DNA of 34,954 bases, taken from contig VYCS01000045.1 of the NCBI GenBank assembly GCA_009843815.1, positions 1 to 34,954 on the forward strand, given 5' to 3'. Below, in pieces: positions 16,624 to 25,334 of this stretch. This DNA comes from Cenarchaeum sp. SB0675_bin_21. Its GTDB lineage: Archaea > Thermoproteota > Nitrososphaeria > Nitrososphaerales > Nitrosopumilaceae. Under the pieces are notes generated by a model. It was not told where the DNA came from. It saw only the letters and a program-made list of their open reading frames with translations, and ran no database searches. The stretch's first letter is position 1, and each line of letters starts with the position of its first letter. Made by a program: the position numbers and the translations under genes.

Positions 16624-17571
16624 GTGACTGAAGGAGATATAGCACTTATAGTTGTCGGCGTTATCACGGCGATAGTAGTCCTAGCAGGCATACGCGTCAT
16701 TCGGCCGACACATGTCGGCGCCATAGAGACACTGGGCCGCTTCTCGGGATTCCGGCGCTACGGCATTACGTACGTGTTCCCCGCAATTCAAAAACTCTAC
16801 AAGGTGAACGTGACCGAGCAACTCGTTGACGTTACAAAACAGGACGTGATAACCAAGGACAACCTGAACTGTACAGTTGATGCGCAGGTCTATTTCCGCG
16901 TTGGCAAGTCCGACGATGATGCCCAGGCAGATCTTTTGAAGAGGGTGAGAGAGGAGGATCTAAAAGCCGCGCTCTACAATGTGAACAACTATTATAGACA
17001 GGTGGTGGAGCTGGCGCGCACCACGCTGCGGAACGAGATAGGGCGGACTGATTTTAAGCAGGTCAACTCCAACAGGGCCGGCCTGAACAAGGCCATACAC
17101 AAAAGCATGACCGAGGAGACCAAGAACTGGGGGATAGGAATAGTCCGGGTCGAACTAAAAGAGGTTCGGCCGCCGGAGGACGTCCAAGATGCCATGAATA
17201 TGGTCATCAAGGCTGAGAATGAGAAGCAGGCAGCATTGGATTTTGCCACGGCCGCCGAGACCAAGGCAGACGGCGAGAAGCGCGCCGCAATAAAGATAGC
17301 GGAGGGGGAGGCCAAAGCGATAACCACCGTCGCCGAGGCCAAGGCCAAGGAGATACAACTGGTCAACGACGCCGCCGACGAGCACTTCACCGGCAACGCG
17401 CAGATGCTGGAGAGACTGCGCGTCACCGAGGAGGCGCTAAGAGAAGGCACCAAGTTCGTGATAGCTCCCGACAACCAGATACCCACCATCATAGTCAACG
17501 AGACGCCCGCCACGGCAGTTCCGGTGCAGCCAAAGAAATCGACCAAGATGGGCGAGCCGAGCACAGTATAG
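16624..17571 (+). CDS. SPFH/Band 7 (stomatin/slipin-like) membrane protein
   Basis: A 315-residue protein. It has an N-terminal transmembrane helix (IALIVVGVITAIVVLAGIRV), an SPFH domain beginning IRPTHVGAIETLGRF, and a long charged Ala/Glu/Lys-rich coiled coil (AENEKQAALDFATAAETKAD and onward) ending in a Pro-rich tail. SPFH proteins oligomerise at membranes and organise microdomains or proteases. No NfeD partner gene is adjacent. The start is GTG at 16624. The codon choice is strikingly richer in G and C at third positions than in neighbours on both sides, suggesting transfer or a different selective regime. Confidence 0.9.
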   Translation: MTEGDIALIVVGVITAIVVLAGIRVIRPTHVGAIETLGRFSGFRRYGITYVFPAIQKLYKVNVTEQLVDVTKQDVITKDNLNCTVDAQVYFRVGKSDDDAQADLLKRVREEDLKAALYNVNNYYRQVVELARTTLRNEIGRTDFKQVNSNRAGLNKAIHKSMTEETKNWGIGIVRVELKEVRPPEDVQDAMNMVIKAENEKQAALDFATAAETKADGEKRAAIKIAEGEAKAITTVAEAKAKEIQLVNDAADEHFTGNAQMLERLRVTEEALREGTKFVIAPDNQIPTIIVNETPATAVPVQPKKSTKMGEPSTV

Positions 17572-17691
17572 CGCCCCGACTACAGATGATGAGCCGCGCA
17601 GTCGTTCTCATTTATGGGCGACAGAACCCGATCGCTGGCCGCCGACCATATATGATAACATAATTATACCAGATAGGTGGAGTATAGGGTT

Positions 17692-18114
17692 ATGGGTACG
17701 GCAGAATTACGTTCAGGAATACTATCGGATGTCGTGATGATGGGCATTCGAGCCACACTCGGTGTTGTCTTTATAGTTCACGGTTACGGAAAATTCTCTC
17801 CTGGATTTGCCGGCTTTATGGAGTCTTTTGGTGCACCAGCAGCGATGCAGATACCAATAGCTTTGGGCGAAGTGGTACCAGGAGTGTTGTTACTGATAGG
17901 AGTTTTGACACGTATTTCATCAAGCTTACTATCGATATACATGCTAGGTGCAATATTCTTGATAAAGGGTGCGCAGGCGTTCTCTAGTAGGGAAGGACCT
18001 AGTACGGAGTTTGACATAATATTGCTAGCCGCTGCTCTGCTAGTGATAGTAATGGGCCCTGGACGAATATCGCTATCTCATATAGTTGGTAGGATTCCAA
18101 GATTCCTGCATTAG
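17692..18114 (+). CDS. DoxX family membrane protein
   Basis: About 140 residues with four hydrophobic segments. It shows the DoxX pattern IRATLGVVFIVHGYGKF followed by FGAPAAMQIPIALGEVVPGV and a polar turn between helices three and four. DoxX-like proteins are small quinone- or redox-linked membrane proteins; the function here is unassigned. The frame opens at 17677 (MEYRV), but the Met at 17692 (MGTAELRSG) is also a good start; the choice is uncertain. The stop lies 6 bp from the converging M20 peptidase gene. Confidence 0.82.
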   Translation: MGTAELRSGILSDVVMMGIRATLGVVFIVHGYGKFSPGFAGFMESFGAPAAMQIPIALGEVVPGVLLLIGVLTRISSSLLSIYMLGAIFLIKGAQAFSSREGPSTEFDIILLAAALLVIVMGPGRISLSHIVGRIPRFLH

Positions 18115-18120
18115 ATATTT

Positions 18121-19446
18121 TCAGACTGAATTTAGTAGATGCATCATGGTACTCGCAGTCTTCTCCAGCAAGTCTATGCGGGCAAACTCATTTGGCGAAT
18201 GCATGTGAGAGTGTATGTGGGTACCTCCTACCAAAACACAGGGCGCATTGAGCGCATTTGAAAACTGCCATATGGGCCCGGTCTCTGGATACATGACATT
18301 TAGTATATGTCTGCCATACGCAACATCCACTGCCTTGCGGACTGCCTGTACAAAGGTATGTGATGGCGATGCTCTTATGCCCTGCTGACCATGCTCTGTA
18401 CTTATTGATATGTCGCCAAATCCACGTACATGCAGATACTCTTGTAGCATACGTGATTGTACAGATGGAACCATCCCGGGCAAAAGACGCAGATCTAGTT
18501 TGGCAGTAGCCACAGATGGCAGTATGGTCTTTGTACCATCTCCCGTATAACCAGATATTATACCGGCTATGTTACATGTGGCCACCTTGGTCAAATCTTG
18601 CTTGACGGACTCTGTATTTACATTCTGAACAAACCCCGACACTCCCAACTCCTCCTTGATGGTGCCCTCATCAAACGGCATCATGTTTATTATATCGATT
18701 TCATCTTGAGAGAAGGGTTGGGCATGCTTGTACCAGTCAGGTATTGTGATGCGGCCATCCGGAGTAGCCAAGACAGATAGTGCTCCCACCAATCGCCAGA
18801 TGGGATTCTGTATTATTGGAGCCATACCAGAATGGATGTCGCGTTTGGGCCCCTGCGCCTTCAATGTAACGTATAGCATGCCTTTCATACCAAGTCCGAC
18901 TATTGGAGTATCGTTGTTGTCCACATACCCAAACTCCCACACAATACCATCACACTTTAGCATCTTTCCATATTTCTTTAGGTATGATGGTATACCTCTA
19001 CTGCCATTCTCTTCCTCACCCTCGATGGCAAACTTTACGTTATATTGTAAGCCATCTGATTCGGCCAGGGAACGCACAGCCTCGATACGTGCTACCAGCT
19101 CCCCCTTGTCGTCAGTGGCGCCCCGCCCATACACCTTGTTGTCGTGTATGTTGCCGCCAAAGGGGGGATGCTCCCACATATCTAATGGCTCTGCAGGTTG
19201 TACGTCATAGTGGTTGTAGAATAGTACTGTTCTTGGGAGACCCTTGTTTATTTCGCCGTATATGAGGGGAGCATGGCCTTCCATGTGTAGTATTTTGGAG
19301 TCTATGCCGTTCTCCTGTAATGTGTTATGTACCAGATTGGCACACTCTTCTATTCCCTCACCGGTCGCTGACACGCTAGGCTGCCTTATCAGACTTTGCA
19401 GAGTCTGTATCATTCTATATCTGTTTATTGTATTCAGTATGATCAC
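18121..19446 (-). CDS. M20 family metallopeptidase (dipeptidase/deacylase-like)
   Basis: A 441-residue zinc hydrolase with the M20 metal ligands in order: His in FYNHYDVQPAEP, bridging Asp in YGRGATDDKGE, Glu-Glu in AIEGEEENGS and a C-terminal His in GGTHIHSHMHSPNEF. A dimerisation domain is inserted in the middle. The family includes ArgE/DapE/carnosinase-type enzymes; the substrate is not determinable by eye. The start is a GTG at 19446 overlapping the stop of the upstream NAD(P)HX dehydratase gene by 4 bp; an internal ATG at 19413 (MIQTLQSLIRQPS) matches the usual family start and may be used instead. Confidence 0.9.
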   Translation of the reverse strand: MIILNTINRYRMIQTLQSLIRQPSVSATGEGIEECANLVHNTLQENGIDSKILHMEGHAPLIYGEINKGLPRTVLFYNHYDVQPAEPLDMWEHPPFGGNIHDNKVYGRGATDDKGELVARIEAVRSLAESDGLQYNVKFAIEGEEENGSRGIPSYLKKYGKMLKCDGIVWEFGYVDNNDTPIVGLGMKGMLYVTLKAQGPKRDIHSGMAPIIQNPIWRLVGALSVLATPDGRITIPDWYKHAQPFSQDEIDIINMMPFDEGTIKEELGVSGFVQNVNTESVKQDLTKVATCNIAGIISGYTGDGTKTILPSVATAKLDLRLLPGMVPSVQSRMLQEYLHVRGFGDISISTEHGQQGIRASPSHTFVQAVRKAVDVAYGRHILNVMYPETGPIWQFSNALNAPCVLVGGTHIHSHMHSPNEFARIDLLEKTASTMMHLLNSV

Positions 19447-20303
19447 CCAGATGTATGATCAAAGCCCTTCATAACTTTGGGTATATACTGTATCATGTCT
19501 GATGCTATAACATGCAAACCCAAGTCGTACTGCGCCAGCATTCCAACCTGCTTGTTTATGTATGCTGCTGTACTGGCGGCCTCTATACCTTTACGGTTTT
19601 TGGCAAATATGCCTGCCGTCACGCCACACAATACATCTCCGGTACCACCTGCCGTCATTGCTGGAACTCTACCTGTATTGTATAATGTATGTGTGCCATC
19701 TGATATCACATCTGTACTTCCCTTGAGTAGTATGGTGGCACCACACTTTGTTGACATCTGACTTACCATTTTGGCACGTTCTGTCAAGTTGTCTGGTGGT
19801 GTCTCTTTGAATAATCTGTAAAACTCGCCGGCATGCGGTGTCAGTATGCAGTCTGTATCGTGCACCTCATCAACTATATCTGGTTTGAGGGCTCCTGCGT
19901 CTAGTACAACTCTCACATTCATGTCGCGTAACTGTCGTAATAATATAGGCAGACCTTCGGTAAACTCCAACCCCATACCGATTGCCGCCACATCAACCCC
20001 CAGTGGTATGGTTTTAGATAGTTTGATTGCTGCGCCCCGGGTGAGTTTTTGGTCGACCAACGGCATTACTATTATGTCACACGAGGCGGCACGTACTGCA
20101 TCTACTATGTTTTTTGGTACGGCTGCATATGCCAAGTCTATACCGGTTCTTAGGGCAGCCAATGATGCTAGTATGGGAGCACCGTGGTATATGCGACTCC
20201 CGCCTACAATCAGAACCTTCCCATTCTGTCCTTTACGGGAGTTTATGTGACGAGGCGGTATGAACCCACTCACCATATCTGATGTTATGTTTTGTATCAC
20301 CAT
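19443..20303 (-). CDS. nnrD: ADP-dependent NAD(P)H-hydrate dehydratase
   Basis: A 286-residue ribokinase-like fold with the YjeF C-terminal family motifs. These are GQNGKVLIVGGSRIYHGAP near the N-terminus, LTPHAGEFYRL in the middle and the nucleotide-binding AMTAGGTGDVLCGVTAG near residue 235. It repairs hydrated NADH/NADPH. The epimerase half (YjeF N-terminal domain) is not fused here and not present in the window. A TATA-like CTATAAATCC (about 20320-20331) lies 26 bp upstream, so it probably has its own promoter even though it follows trmI on the same strand. It overlaps the peptidase gene by 4 bp. Confidence 0.92.
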   Translation of the reverse strand: MVIQNITSDMVSGFIPPRHINSRKGQNGKVLIVGGSRIYHGAPILASLAALRTGIDLAYAAVPKNIVDAVRAASCDIIVMPLVDQKLTRGAAIKLSKTIPLGVDVAAIGMGLEFTEGLPILLRQLRDMNVRVVLDAGALKPDIVDEVHDTDCILTPHAGEFYRLFKETPPDNLTERAKMVSQMSTKCGATILLKGSTDVISDGTHTLYNTGRVPAMTAGGTGDVLCGVTAGIFAKNRKGIEAASTAAYINKQVGMLAQYDLGLHVIASDMIQYIPKVMKGFDHTSG

Positions 20304-20377
20304 GTACCTTGTGCACCCTTAAGGATTTATAGCGTTTTAGGTGTGCTGCATGCCTATGACTGATACACCTTGGATAC

Positions 20378-21172
20378 TCACTCTTCTGGAGAATCATCAA
20401 AGTATGCCTTTCTTGCATAACACAAGTATGCAGTATGTCCTATTCCCTGAAATGAGTGTCTTGTCTTTCCCTCCCGGGCCTCTATGGTACGTAGTATCCT
20501 CTCAGAGCACTCTATATCTGTAAACTGATTTTGCGTCAGTATGCCCACAAGCTTCTCCAACTGGTTCATAGTGGGACATACGGCAAAGACAGAACCACTT
20601 CCTTTTAGCATGCGTCTGACCTGCGGTATTACGCTCCACGGATCCCCCAAATCTATAATCGCCAAATCCGCATCCTGTATGGATACATCGTCTGAGTCTC
20701 GGATGTCTCTATTCTCTTGTATTATGTACTTTTGTAGACCAGCTCGACGTATATTCTTCTCTGCAATCTTGATGAATCTGTCATCTACATCAAATGTATG
20801 TACGCGTCCTCGAGGTCTAACTACTCCTGCCAGGGCTGTTGTAAGGGCACCACTACCTGTACCTATTTCCACTACCGTCTGACCGCTCTGCAGGCCTGAT
20901 CGGGCCAATATGTATCCTATATCCTTGGGGTATACTATCTGTGTACCATGTTGTATCTTCATGATATAGTCGTATGTTGTAGGCTTCAATACGTAGACGT
21001 ACTTTTCCTTATTGGTTGTTATACGCGAACCATACTTTCTTCCTATGGCATCTGCGTGCCGTATTATGCCTATATGCGTATGTAGTACATCATCTCCAGA
21101 TATTGTGGTGAGCCACTTTTTGGTCTGATTATACTGAAACAAGACCGGAGACCCCTGCTTTATAATGTCCAT
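20378..21172 (-). CDS. trmI: tRNA (adenine-N1)-methyltransferase TrmI
   Basis: A class I SAM-dependent methyltransferase of about 264 residues. A small N-terminal beta domain is followed by YPKDIGYILARSGLQSG, the SAM motif VVEIGTGSGALTTALA, the acidic motif FDVDDRF and the catalytic-region motif IDLGDPWSVI. This matches TrmI, which makes m1A at position 57/58 of archaeal tRNA. The frame is open to 21190 (MRRSSLMDII); I chose the Met at 21172. It leads the trmI-nnrD-peptidase group, with a 74-bp gap before nnrD. Confidence 0.92.
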   Translation of the reverse strand: MDIIKQGSPVLFQYNQTKKWLTTISGDDVLHTHIGIIRHADAIGRKYGSRITTNKEKYVYVLKPTTYDYIMKIQHGTQIVYPKDIGYILARSGLQSGQTVVEIGTGSGALTTALAGVVRPRGRVHTFDVDDRFIKIAEKNIRRAGLQKYIIQENRDIRDSDDVSIQDADLAIIDLGDPWSVIPQVRRMLKGSGSVFAVCPTMNQLEKLVGILTQNQFTDIECSERILRTIEAREGKTRHSFQGIGHTAYLCYARKAYFDDSPEE

Positions 21173-21305
21173 AAGACTACTCCGCCTCACAACCTCTACG
21201 CGTCAATGGGGAGATGAGTCCACACTCCAAATTTAAACTAAAAGAATTGTATCTAGTACATACTAATGGCGTATTGATACGTATTAAGATGTATGGTACG
21301 GTACA

Positions 21306-21313
21306 TTTATAAA
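21306..21313 (+). promoter_or_regulatory. TATA-like box for the 61-residue zinc protein
   Basis: TTTATAAA is centred about 26 bp upstream of the ATG at 21335. It decides that ATG over the earlier in-frame ATG at 21293. Confidence 0.55.
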
Positions 21314-21334
21314 GCATTACTTCCTAGTATTACT

Positions 21335-21520
21335 ATGCGAAAACGTAGTGACCCAAAGTCCTCACTATTCTACATGTACAAGCCTGTGGTATACACCAAA
21401 GTCAGGCCTGCTGAGTGCCAACACTGTGGACGTGGACCTGAGGATGGATTTAGAGTATCTGCACGAGCAATGCCTGATGGTACCAACGGATTTTTCTGCA
21501 AGATACATTATCCTTTATAA
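21335..21520 (+). CDS. 61-residue putative zinc-binding protein
   Basis: The ORF starts MRKRSDPKSSLFYMYKPVVY and contains CQHC in the middle and a C-terminal FFCKIHYPL. This gives a likely CxxC plus CxxH zinc site. It is small and basic with a good promoter. No named family is recognised. It is the last gene with native base composition before the GC-richer island. Confidence 0.62.
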   Translation: MRKRSDPKSSLFYMYKPVVYTKVRPAECQHCGRGPEDGFRVSARAMPDGTNGFFCKIHYPL

Positions 21521-21547
21521 CACTTTCTATAATTGTGAGCTGTAAAG

Positions 21548-21894
21548 TTATTGGCGCCTGTAAAGAACGCCGTCCGACAGGACTTTTTCACTGTCTTGCT
21601 CCAGAGATGTCGAACCCACCAGCTCCCGGAATACTTCGATCTTCCCTGTGTCCAAGGATATAGTTTCCCGCATTGAGTACGGTAGTTTGGCGCCGGGTCG
21701 GTATAGTTAGTCACGAAGGGAGATGGAGCGGTTGACTCACCGGTTATCTCCTCATTGCATTCTTGGCAATTGGTTATTGTTTTCGCTCCACAATCAGGAC
21801 AGTGTTTTCTGTTTTTCCAAGGCATGCTCCTGAACTCTGTGTTGATGACATACCCTCTCAGACAAACCTGCGCCACGTCGTACCCATCACGCAT
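21548..21894 (-). pseudogene. Frameshifted DUF2321 family gene
   Basis: Reading leftward from the ATG at 21894, the frame gives MRDGYDVAQVCLRGYVIN, then HCPDCGAKTITNCQECNEEI and QCGKLYPWT. This is the zinc-ribbon layout of the DUF2321 family (YDVAQVC, CGAKTI, CGxxYPWT). Right after PWT (about 21649) the family-like sequence moves to another frame, which reads GKIEVFRELVGSTSLEQDSE and continues to a TAA at 21548-21550. A one-base deletion would explain the shift. The uncorrected frame instead runs on to 21508 with an unlike tail. It is either a pseudogene or a sequencing error. Function of the family is unknown. Confidence 0.72.
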
Positions 21895-21987
21895 ACGCCA
21901 CGGATGCCTACGTTGGTATTTGGAGGTTCCGGGAAGAGGGGTGGTCTCACACACTCATCTGGTCGTTGTGACTCCCCAGAATGTCGC

Positions 21988-22407
21988 ATGGTAAAATGCG
22001 TGGATGGTAACGAGATGTACCAACCAACAGATTTTGCAATGGAACCACAGGTCGTAGTAGAGGCGGATGCCACACAGCCCGGCGCGCATCCGGAGACGGC
22101 CGAAAAGCGGGTGCTGGAGGCGTTCCTGTCGGGGAGGCGGTCAAGCAACGATTGTGCAGATGAGAAGTCTAGATGCATACACGTCGACTTGATACACGAA
22201 CACGGCTTGGAGCTTTGCCGAGATTGTTATGCTGGCAGTCCTATACCTAACCGTGGTACCCAATATCCAAAAGCGCCCGAATATAACCAGTTCAACACAA
22301 TATATTTATTTTATAACAGGCCACTTCCAGCCGTGTCGCAGAATAGATACGTCGTTTTAAGTTACCAGCGCTACTCGGGCAGTAGTCGGGGAGGGCGGTG
22401 GGCATAA
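21988..22407 (+). CDS. Hypothetical protein with Cys pairs, upstream of helicase
   Basis: A frame open from 21763 ends with a TAA that overlaps the helicase ATG by one base (TAATG), suggesting translational coupling. The part upstream of about 21900 overlaps the divergent DUF2321 gene, so I place the start at the ATG 21988 (MVKCVDGNEMYQPTDF). The product has CADEKSRC and CRDC in the middle, a possible zinc ribbon. Its last 40 residues are of doubtful quality. An AT-rich tatatttattttata inside the 3' part (about 22298-22312) could be the helicase promoter instead. No family is recognised. Confidence 0.42.
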   Translation: MVKCVDGNEMYQPTDFAMEPQVVVEADATQPGAHPETAEKRVLEAFLSGRRSSNDCADEKSRCIHVDLIHEHGLELCRDCYAGSPIPNRGTQYPKAPEYNQFNTIYLFYNRPLPAVSQNRYVVLSYQRYSGSSRGGRWA

Positions 22408-24353
22408 TGAGTGAGGATAATTCCGTACCGTGGCTGTCTGGAATCACCGACGACAACGCGAGAAGACTTATTGAGTCCGATTCGCCGATTATACGCGTAG
22501 TAGCGGGCCCGGGGTCAGGCAAGACTACCTGCCTCGAGCGTCGCATTCAACGGCTCATAAAAAAAGACCGGGTAGACCCAAAGAAAGTATTTGTCGGGAC
22601 GTTCACAAGAGCCATTACTAAAGAGTTAAGAGACAAACTTGATCCACAAATCAAAGTCTCAACCATACATTCGCTTGCTTTCGAGTTGTTGCGTGAATAT
22701 CCGGCTGCATGCCAAGGAATGCAACTGCGCTTCCTGCTCCAGTACGAAGAGGACGTATTACTTTACGATATTAAGGATGCCGTCCCAAATGTGGGCAGCA
22801 TACACGATTACAGAAAAGAATTAAAAAATTTGCAGGCGAGTAGATCCAAACGAGAGGAAGTACCGAATGCAAGATTCGGCGAGGCTGTTCGGCGTTGGTT
22901 GCGGAGACACCGTGCAATGCTAATCGGAGAGACCGTCTATCTCTGCGTGGTCGGACTGGAAAGCAAAGACATCCAATCAAAACTGTACGATTACGTCGTG
23001 ATTGACGAGTATCAGGATTTAACGGCCGCGGAGCAGGAACTTGTACAATACATATGGTCAGAAACCGGTGCGCTCACGGTGATGGGCGACGATGACCAGT
23101 CAATATACGGGTTCCGCTTCAACCACCCGGGAGGAATTCAAGAATTTCATACGAGTTGGCCCCAATGCGAAGATTTGACACTAGCCAACAATTATCGGTG
23201 CGGGGAATGCATCCTCCACATATCCAATCTAATGATGGCCGAAGCCAACAGTGCTAAACAACCAATGGTATTGAAAAACAATTACGCTGGCAAATTAAAT
23301 GCGGTTCACTGGGATACTCTTGATGACGAGATCGCGGGCTTGGCAAAGCACATACGCGACCATGCACAAGAGTCGTTTCTGGTTCTTGTCCCACGCCGCT
23401 TTATCGGCTACCGTTTAGCTGAAGCGATAGGCGCCGATGCTAGCACCGCATTCACGGAAGAAATACTGGAACACCCTGTTGCCCAAGAGTCCTTTGCCAC
23501 CGCATCCCTCTTGGCAGATCCGGAAGACTTTGTAGCTGCGCGAACGTACCTTAGCTACCATGGAACAAAGCACGAGTATGCGTCGCGCCGAAACGCAGAC
23601 GCCTACAGCAAAATTCCGACGGATGTTGGCGGTCATGACCTTATCTACGGGATAGCGAATGGTAAAATTTCAGTGTCTGGCCATGGCAAGAGCCACATCA
23701 AAGGCCGGGCGGCGAAGGCCGTAGAATTGTTCCAGCGCTCCTTAACGGCAGACGAAATTATTGATATTTCATTTAAAGAGGAATTGGCTGAGAGTGAAAG
23801 CAATGAAGAAAAACGCCGCTGGCTGATTGATGACCTCCAGGAGCTTCGCAGCACGGCTCACGAGCTGCTCGATCTGCAAGACCATCCCGACCTGTCTAAA
23901 GTGATGGCAACGTTGCGGCATCGAATAGCTACCCGCGTGCCGCTGCGCGACTCTGAACTAGCAGAGCCGCGAGTGAAGATCATGACACTACATTCCGCCA
24001 AAGGCCTTGAGGCCGACAACATCATAATTTCCGGCGTTGCGGATGAGATTTTACCCGGCATAGTGACAGACCAAGAAGATTACGAAGAGAAGAGAAGGTT
24101 GCTGTATGTGGCCGTAACGCGCGCCCGAGACAGTTTGATTATTTCGTGGCCCAGACGCATACAACTGAATGACTTGGCTACGAATGCAGGCAGACGCAAT
24201 GGCAACATAGTAACCTATAACGGTGTCCGCTGGGTCAGGACTACGCGTAGTGCCCTACTTCCGCAGGGTCTAAGGGGTGTGACTGAGGGACATCGATTAT
24301 TCCTTAAGGTGGGCAGTGGACCGGGCGCAGGATCTAGCCGTCCAGATTCCTAA
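22407..24353 (+). CDS. UvrD/Rep-like superfamily 1 DNA helicase
   Basis: A 648-residue SF1A helicase with all core motifs: Walker A VAGPGSGKTTCLERR (near residue 36), motif Ia FVGTFTRA, motif II VVIDEYQDLTAAEQEL, motif III VMGDDDQSIYGFR, motif IV LANNYRCGE, motif V KIMTLHSAKGLEADNIII and motif VI EKRRLLYVAVTRARDSLII. It unwinds DNA 3'-5' in repair, replication restart or defence. It is shorter than full bacterial UvrD. UvrD-type helicases are uncommon in thaumarchaeal core genomes, and base composition here is unlike the neighbours, both consistent with transfer. The start is the ATG overlapping the previous stop; a GTG at 22398 is also in frame. Confidence 0.93.
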   Translation: MSEDNSVPWLSGITDDNARRLIESDSPIIRVVAGPGSGKTTCLERRIQRLIKKDRVDPKKVFVGTFTRAITKELRDKLDPQIKVSTIHSLAFELLREYPAACQGMQLRFLLQYEEDVLLYDIKDAVPNVGSIHDYRKELKNLQASRSKREEVPNARFGEAVRRWLRRHRAMLIGETVYLCVVGLESKDIQSKLYDYVVIDEYQDLTAAEQELVQYIWSETGALTVMGDDDQSIYGFRFNHPGGIQEFHTSWPQCEDLTLANNYRCGECILHISNLMMAEANSAKQPMVLKNNYAGKLNAVHWDTLDDEIAGLAKHIRDHAQESFLVLVPRRFIGYRLAEAIGADASTAFTEEILEHPVAQESFATASLLADPEDFVAARTYLSYHGTKHEYASRRNADAYSKIPTDVGGHDLIYGIANGKISVSGHGKSHIKGRAAKAVELFQRSLTADEIIDISFKEELAESESNEEKRRWLIDDLQELRSTAHELLDLQDHPDLSKVMATLRHRIATRVPLRDSELAEPRVKIMTLHSAKGLEADNIIISGVADEILPGIVTDQEDYEEKRRLLYVAVTRARDSLIISWPRRIQLNDLATNAGRRNGNIVTYNGVRWVRTTRSALLPQGLRGVTEGHRLFLKVGSGPGAGSSRPDS

Positions 24354-24388
24354 TATTTGCCGGGTACTGTCCCATCTGCGAGTGATAA

Positions 24389-25315
24389 CCAATCAAAACA
24401 AGCATAGATGTTATACTTGGACTACCTTCAAGCGCTAACGTTAAACTCGTCAAGCCATACGCTGCCACCAACAATATGCTCATACTCAGCTGTTGCTCTA
24501 CATCCCCAACTTTGTCCATTGCCGACGATAGTGTCTTTAGGGTGGCTCCTGATGGTGCTACACAAGCCCGTACCCTCGCTAAATTGATGGAAACTTCAGG
24601 CATAGAAAATCTAGTTATAATACACAGAGGAGATGACTATGCAGATACATTGGCTGATCAAACCGCAGAAAACTTTATGCGATTTGGTAATGTGGAAGAA
24701 CCGATCCGTTACATTGAAACATCGGAATACTTCAGTTCAGTATCATTACTGGCAGATGAAGTACAAAAACTAGTGGATGCACATGGCACAGACAAAGTTG
24801 CAGTATTGATGATATCATTCGATGAATCTGTAAATATTGTTCAAGGTGCATCCTCATATGACATTCTAGATGATGTTAGATGGTTTGGTGCTGAAACACA
24901 CGTCGGGGTATCGTACTTTGCAGAAGATGCGATTGCCGATGAGTCTATCAATTCGGTAGACTTTACGGCATTGTTTGTGTCTGATGAGGGTAATGAAGGT
25001 GGTGCGACTGAACGTGTTGTACAACACATACGAGACGAATTTGGTACGGATCCTGCTTCATACGTGAAGCAAGCATATGATGCTGCATGGCTCATAGGAC
25101 TGTCCATACTTGCAAGCGACTCTGACGATACATCTGTATTAAAAGAAACCTTGCCTATTGTGGCATCAACGTATGGTGGTGTTCTGATTTCTACTGAAAT
25201 GAACGAGCATGGCGACTTGCTACCACTAGACCTTGCAGTATGGCAAATAGTTGATAGCGAATGGGTAGAACAAGGTACGTATTCACTGTCCACAGGTACG
25301 ATTATCCCAAAATAA
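24389..25315 (+). pseudogene. 5'-truncated LIV-type ABC solute-binding protein gene
   Basis: The frame is open from 24389 to 25315, with an in-frame TAA at 24386-24388. Its translation matches type I periplasmic binding proteins for branched-chain amino acids or related ligands: VILGLPSSANVKLVKPYAAT, then ILSCCSTSPTLSIADDSVFR, ENLVIIHRGDDYADTL and SYVKQAYDAAWLIGLSIL. The recognisable sequence extends upstream of the first available ATG (24476), with no start codon between, so the signal peptide and roughly the first 70-100 residues of a normal protein are missing. The break lies about 35 bp after the helicase stop, at the island edge. It is probably a relic; expression from 24476 cannot be excluded. 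Confidence 0.8.
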
Positions 25316-25317
25316 GA

Positions 25318-25334
25318 TTTTTTTACTTTTTTTG
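25318..25334 (+). terminator. Oligo-T terminator after the solute-binding protein gene
   Basis: Two T-runs (TTTTTTT and TTTTTTT separated by AC) begin two bases after the TAA stop. Archaeal RNA polymerase terminates at oligo-T stretches, so this is a plausible terminator for the upstream frame. Confidence 0.55.

Noticed and set aside
16992-17564. 190-codon minus-strand ORF opposite the SPFH gene
   Set aside because: Ser/Ala-rich mirror of a GC-rich coiled-coil gene; the SPFH frame explains the region fully.
22398-24353. Gabija-like or other two-gene defence system built on the UvrD-like helicase
   Set aside because: No OLD/TOPRIM nuclease partner is next to the helicase; the adjacent small ORF has no recognisable nuclease motif.
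24334-24603. Minus-strand ORF across the helicase/solute-binding junction
   Set aside because: The plus strand of the same stretch carries clear helicase and binding-protein sequence, so this is a shadow frame.
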